This document shows, one piece after another, positions 32,703-35,874 of a stretch of DNA of 35,874 nt. Every line of letters starts with the position of its first letter. Within the stretch, counting starts at the first letter, position 1. The notes beneath the pieces were generated by a model. The model searched no databases and was not told the origin of the DNA. It saw only the letters and a program-made list of their open reading frames with translations. Both the position numbers and the translations under genes were made by a program. Origin of the DNA: Limosilactobacillus sp. (GTDB lineage Bacteria; Bacillota; Bacilli; Lactobacillales; Lactobacillaceae); contig JAUMUE010000017.1 in the NCBI GenBank assembly GCA_030530845.1, forward strand, positions 1 through 35,874, written 5' to 3'.

Positions 32703-34826
32703 ATGGCAACCAAATCTACAACTAAGAAAACGACTACTAAGAAGACTAGTAGCCGCGCTAAAACTAAAAAGAATTTGGTGATTGTTGAGTCACCATCTAA
32801 GGCGAAGACTATCGGCAGGTACCTGGGCCGTAATTACAAAGTCGTCGCTAGTGTCGGCCACGTCCGTGATTTACCTAAGTCTCGGATGGGTGTCGACGTT
32901 GAAAATAATTACCAACCTGATTACATTTCCATTCGTGGTAAGGGTGACGTTATAAAGGAATTGCGTCGTGACGCCAAGGCTGCTAAGGCCGTCTACCTCG
33001 CATCTGACCCGGACCGTGAAGGGGAAGCCATCGCATGGCACATTTCTAACATCTTGAAGCTCACCGACGACCAGATCAACCGGGTGACCTTCCATGAAAT
33101 CACCAAGGACGCCGTGAAGAATGCCTTTAAGGAACCACGGACGATCAACACCGATTTAGTGGATGCCCAACAAGCTCGGCGGGTATTGGACCGGTTAGTG
33201 GGTTATTCAATCAGTCCAATCCTCTGGAAGAAGGTCAAGAAGGGACTCTCTGCCGGTCGTGTGCAATCAGTCGCTTTGAACCTGATTATCCAACGGGAAA
33301 ATGAAATCAAGAATTTCGTCCCTGAAGAATACTGGACGATCGACGCCGAATTCCAACACGGTAAGGATAAGTTCGCAGCTAGTTTCTACGGCGAAAACGG
33401 CAAGAAGGCTAAGCTATCCAATAACGATGACGTACAAAAGATCCTTTCTAAGATTGACAAGAAGAAGGACTTTACCATTACCAAGGTTACGAGAAGTGAA
33501 CGCCGTCGTCAGCCACAGCCACCATATACCACTTCTACCATGCAACAAGATGCCAACCGCCGTCTCAATTTCCGTACCCGAAAGACCATGATGGCGGCAC
33601 AAATGTTGTACGAAGGTATCGACATCAAACAGGGTGCTCCAGTTGGTTTGATCACCTATATGCGTACCGACTCCACCCGGATTGCCTCGGTTGCTAAGCA
33701 CGAAGCATCCCAGTTCATCCACGAAAACTACGGGGAAGAATACGCAGCCATCAAGCCGGTTAAGGGCAAGCTACCAGAAGGGGCCCAAGATGCGCACGAA
33801 GCTATCCGTCCTACTTCCGTTCAGCGTACTCCCGCTGCGATGAAGCCATACTTATCAAATGACCAATACAAGTTATACAGCCTGATCTGGTCACGGTTCG
33901 TCGCTAGTCAAATGACTGCCGAAGTGATCGACACAATGAACGTCAACCTCCAACAAAATGGGGTTGATTTCCGTGCCAATGGTTCCAAGGTTAAGTTCCC
34001 TGGGTTCACCAAGGTTTACAAGCGCGGGGATGACAAGGACAACATCCTGCCTGAATTAAACGAGGGTGACATGGCTACGTTGGTCAGCGATGATCCCGCC
34101 CAACACTTTACCCAACCACCTGCACGTTACACCGAAGCGGCCCTGATTAAGACGCTAGAAAGCAATGGTGTTGGTCGTCCATCTACTTATGCACCAACAC
34201 TGGATACCATCCAACGTCGTTATTACGTCAAGTTGGTATCACGCCACTTCGAACCAACTGAACTCGGTGAAATCGTCAACCAGATCATTGAAAAGCAATT
34301 CCCAGACATCGTCAACGCCAAGTTCACCGCCGAAATCGAAGGTGAATTGGACCAAGTCGAAGTCGGTAAGCAAAACTGGGTCAAGGTTGTCGACAACTTC
34401 TATAAGCCATTCTCTAAGGAAGTTCAGACAGCCGAAGAACAAGTTGCTAAGATCGAAATGAAAGACGAGCTTGCAGGCGAAAACTGTGAGATCTGTGGTG
34501 CGCCTATGGTTGTCAAGATGGGACGCTACGGCAAGTTCCATGCTTGTTCACGTTTCCCTAACTGTCGTAACACCAAGGCGATCGTTAAGGATACTGGGGT
34601 CACATGTCCAGTATGTAAAGAGGGGACCGTGGTCGAACGCAAGTCCAAGAAGAACCGGACTTTCTACGGCTGTTCCCGTTACCCAGACTGTGAATTCGTC
34701 TCATGGGATCGTCCAATTGGTCGTGATTGTCCTAAAGACGGGCACTACTTGGTCGAAAAGAAGGTCAAGGGTGGCAAACAAGTCATCTGTCCAAATGGCG
34801 ACTACAAAGAAGACGTTCAAAAATAA
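32703..34826 (+). CDS. topA: DNA topoisomerase I
   Basis: TopA is the type IA enzyme that relaxes negative supercoils behind transcription. The 707 residues have a Lys/Thr-rich start (1-24), the Toprim domain ([18 protein letters not shown] near 25-42, and [13 protein letters not shown] near 100 with the Mg2+-binding acids), the active-site Tyr319 in [10 protein letters not shown], and C-terminal zinc fingers (CEIC from residue 595 with CSRFPNC; CPVC with CSRYPDC; a third, reduced one, CPKDGH with CPNGDY). The start is ATG at 32703 with GAGGAG at 32688-32693. A strong terminator follows. The usual next genes of lactobacilli (trmFO, xerC, hslVU, codY) are not here. Confidence 0.96.
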   Translation: MATKSTTKKTTTKKTSSRAKTKKNLVIVESPSKAKTIGRYLGRNYKVVASVGHVRDLPKSRMGVDVENNYQPDYISIRGKGDVIKELRRDAKAAKAVYLASDPDREGEAIAWHISNILKLTDDQINRVTFHEITKDAVKNAFKEPRTINTDLVDAQQARRVLDRLVGYSISPILWKKVKKGLSAGRVQSVALNLIIQRENEIKNFVPEEYWTIDAEFQHGKDKFAASFYGENGKKAKLSNNDDVQKILSKIDKKKDFTITKVTRSERRRQPQPPYTTSTMQQDANRRLNFRTRKTMMAAQMLYEGIDIKQGAPVGLITYMRTDSTRIASVAKHEASQFIHENYGEEYAAIKPVKGKLPEGAQDAHEAIRPTSVQRTPAAMKPYLSNDQYKLYSLIWSRFVASQMTAEVIDTMNVNLQQNGVDFRANGSKVKFPGFTKVYKRGDDKDNILPELNEGDMATLVSDDPAQHFTQPPARYTEAALIKTLESNGVGRPSTYAPTLDTIQRRYYVKLVSRHFEPTELGEIVNQIIEKQFPDIVNAKFTAEIEGELDQVEVGKQNWVKVVDNFYKPFSKEVQTAEEQVAKIEMKDELAGENCEICGAPMVVKMGRYGKFHACSRFPNCRNTKAIVKDTGVTCPVCKEGTVVERKSKKNRTFYGCSRYPDCEFVSWDRPIGRDCPKDGHYLVEKKVKGGKQVICPNGDYKEDVQK

Positions 34827-34831
34827 ATTTC

Positions 34832-34871
34832 AACTGGTAAAACAAGATTTAAAAAGTTTTACCAGTTTTTT
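34832..34871 (+). terminator. Rho-independent terminator of topA
   Basis: AACTGGTAAAAC (34832-34843) and GTTTTACCAGTT (34856-34867) pair perfectly over 12 bp with a 12-base loop. A T-run follows. Confidence 0.93.
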
Positions 34872-34880
34872 ATTACACTA

Positions 34881-34909
34881 TTGAAAGCGCTTGTATAATT
34901 TGCTATTGT
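34881..34909 (+). promoter_or_regulatory. Promoter of the aldose epimerase gene
   Basis: TTGAAA (34881-34886), a 17-base spacer and TATTGT (34904-34909) preceded by TGC. A TATAAT at 34894-34899 is an alternative -10 but has no -35. Confidence 0.6.
34882..34895 (+). promoter_or_regulatory. cre site overlapping the epimerase promoter
   Basis: TGAAAGCGCTTGTA fits the looser CcpA consensus WTGNAANCGNWNNCW with one mismatch. It overlaps the -35 hexamer and spacer, the position where CcpA represses. Confidence 0.6.
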
Positions 34910-34938
34910 TCTATGTGGATAGTTTGGATATACTTAGT

Positions 34939-34952
34939 GTTAAACGTTTAGC
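34939..34952 (+). promoter_or_regulatory. Second cre-like element in the epimerase leader
   Basis: The palindromic core TAAACGTTTA (34941-34950) equals the core of an ideal cre, but the flanking TG and CA are replaced by GT and GC. It lies about 25 bases downstream of the expected transcription start. Confidence 0.35.
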
Positions 34953-34966
34953 AAAAGGGAGCCAGA

Positions 34967-35845
34967 ATGATGATTACTTTGCACAATGAATCTTTAACCG
35001 TAGAAATTGACGAACTCGGTGCGCAGCCTCACAGCATTAAGCGCAACGACAATGGTATTGAATACCTCTGGCAAGGGGATCCAGCCAGCTGGAAGCGCCA
35101 AGCACCGGTGCTCTTCCCATTCGTCGGCCGACTCAAGGATAATCAATACACATTTGACGGCAAGACCTACCACCAGTCTCAGCACGGTTTTGCCCGCGAA
35201 CGCCAATTTACGGTAGTGGATAAGACTGATGACCGGGTAGTACTCGAACTTCACTCAGATGATGAGAGTCGCAAGGTCTTTCCATTTGAATTCGTGCTCA
35301 AGATCACCTACAAGCTCGATGACGACCAACTGACGGTCAATTACAACGTCAAGAACCCTGGTGACCGCTCACTGATCTACGCGATCGGTGCACACCCAGG
35401 TTTCAATGTTCCAGTGACTGCAGATGGCACTTTTGAAAATGTCGAATTAAGCGTGAGCCCTGCAGAAGAGTATTCACGGATCCTCTTGAAACCACCATAC
35501 AACGACTCATACCATCCACAATTGATTGATATGACCAAGCCACTTGCAATCAATCACGAACTCTTCAACGACGACGCGATCATCTACAAGACCGCTGGCA
35601 GTGACTTCAACGTGACCCTACACGACAAGACAATCGACCATGGTGTGAATGTCTCCACCAAGGGCACTAAGTATGTCGGTATCTGGTCCACGTACCCAAC
35701 CGAAGCCAATTTTGTCTGCATCGAACCATGGTGGGGGATTGCGGATAATGTTGAAGCGGACGGCCTCCTGCTCCACAAGCAAGATATGTCACGCCTGGCA
35801 CCCGGCCAAGACCGTGATTACGATTTCTCAATTAAACCATTCTAA
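34967..35845 (+). CDS. Aldose 1-epimerase family protein (LacX-like)
   Basis: A galactose mutarotase-like protein that probably interconverts alpha and beta anomers of a sugar or sugar phosphate. The 292 residues form the expected beta-sandwich family: early GAQPHSIKRNDNGIEYLW and LFPFVGRLKDNQY, the catalytic His143 in AIGAHPGFNVP, and the catalytic Glu253 in IEPWWGIADN. The substrate is unclear; LacX-type members often sit in sugar operons, but here the gene stands alone. ATG at 34967 and ATG at 34970 are both possible; AAGGGAG at 34955-34961 slightly favours the second. Expression should be sensitive to carbon source because of the cre site in its promoter. Confidence 0.88.
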   Translation: MMITLHNESLTVEIDELGAQPHSIKRNDNGIEYLWQGDPASWKRQAPVLFPFVGRLKDNQYTFDGKTYHQSQHGFARERQFTVVDKTDDRVVLELHSDDESRKVFPFEFVLKITYKLDDDQLTVNYNVKNPGDRSLIYAIGAHPGFNVPVTADGTFENVELSVSPAEEYSRILLKPPYNDSYHPQLIDMTKPLAINHELFNDDAIIYKTAGSDFNVTLHDKTIDHGVNVSTKGTKYVGIWSTYPTEANFVCIEPWWGIADNVEADGLLLHKQDMSRLAPGQDRDYDFSIKPF

Positions 35846-35874
35846 AGCAAAAGCCTGTGCATCCGAGAACGCAC
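35846..35874 (+). terminator. Left part of a terminator cut by the window end
   Basis: AAAAGCCTGTGC (35849-35860) is followed by a 10-base loop and GCAC (35871-35874), where the window stops. The pattern predicts that AGGCTTTT comes next and completes the hairpin. Confidence 0.4.

Noticed and set aside
1-35874. Mobile elements, prophage genes, CRISPR arrays, tRNA or rRNA genes
   Set aside because: None seen: intergenic regions are short and explained by promoters, terminators, palindromes or the riboswitch, and all long frames are core genes.

Overview
The window is a stretch of core chromosome from a Gram-positive, low-GC Firmicute, almost certainly a member of the Lactobacillaceae. The basis is the gene order (trmK-nif3-pepT; dnaE-pyk; cvfB-xerD-ribT-scpA-scpB-rluB; ypbB-recQ-LysM-cmk-rpsA-der-hup; cca-ABC-F-thyA-dfrA; rbgA-rnhB-dprA-topA), strong AGGAGG-type ribosome binding sites, extended -10 promoters, CcpA (cre) sites and an FMN riboswitch ahead of ribU. 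The usual lactic-acid-bacterial pair dnaE-pfkA-pyk lacks pfkA, and pyruvate kinase is the short form of 473 residues. Together these suggest an obligately heterofermentative lineage that uses the phosphoketolase pathway. Species cannot be fixed from the sequence alone.

Layout. Positions 1-3000: end of an upstream gene, a terminator, then the overlapping trmK / Nif3-like pair and tripeptidase pepT. Positions 3000-8280: a small DUF2929-like membrane protein on the minus strand, then dnaE on the plus strand from a divergent promoter, then pyk with its own promoter, an upstream cre site and a terminator. Positions 8290-12540: a tightly packed six-gene operon cvfB-xerD-ribT-scpA-scpB-rluB (chromosome segregation, RNA/ribosome functions). 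Positions 12540-13460: promoter, FMN riboswitch, terminator and the riboflavin ECF S-component ribU. Positions 13500-18630: ypbB-recQ, a LysM membrane protein, cmk and rpsA. Positions 18660-20550: der and hup, the latter with a long structured leader. Positions 20550-26550: a TPR protein, then the operon cca-ABC-F-thyA-dfrA. Positions 26540-28250: minus-strand hemolysin III-like gene and plus-strand degV, diverging from a palindrome-rich promoter region. Positions 28270-34870: SGNH hydrolase-ypmS-yozE-rbgA-rnhB-dprA, then topA. Positions 34870-35874: a cre-controlled aldose epimerase and the first part of a terminator cut by the window edge.

Most genes serve translation and ribosome assembly (trmK, rluB, rpsA, der, rbgA, cca, ABC-F), DNA replication, topology and segregation (dnaE, scpAB, xerD, recQ, hup, rnhB, dprA, topA) and nucleotide supply (cmk, thyA, dfrA). 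Carbon control shows through cre sites at pyk and at the epimerase gene.

There are no IS elements, phage genes, CRISPR arrays, rRNA or tRNA genes, and I found no exotic multi-gene system. The points most worth a second look are regulatory or residue-level: a XerD-type recombinase lacking two conserved active-site residues, a palindrome shared by divergent hlyIII/degV promoters, two strong hairpins in the hup leader, a 7-1-7 palindrome ahead of the scpAB operon, and a terminator-like hairpin that contains the dprA ribosome binding site.
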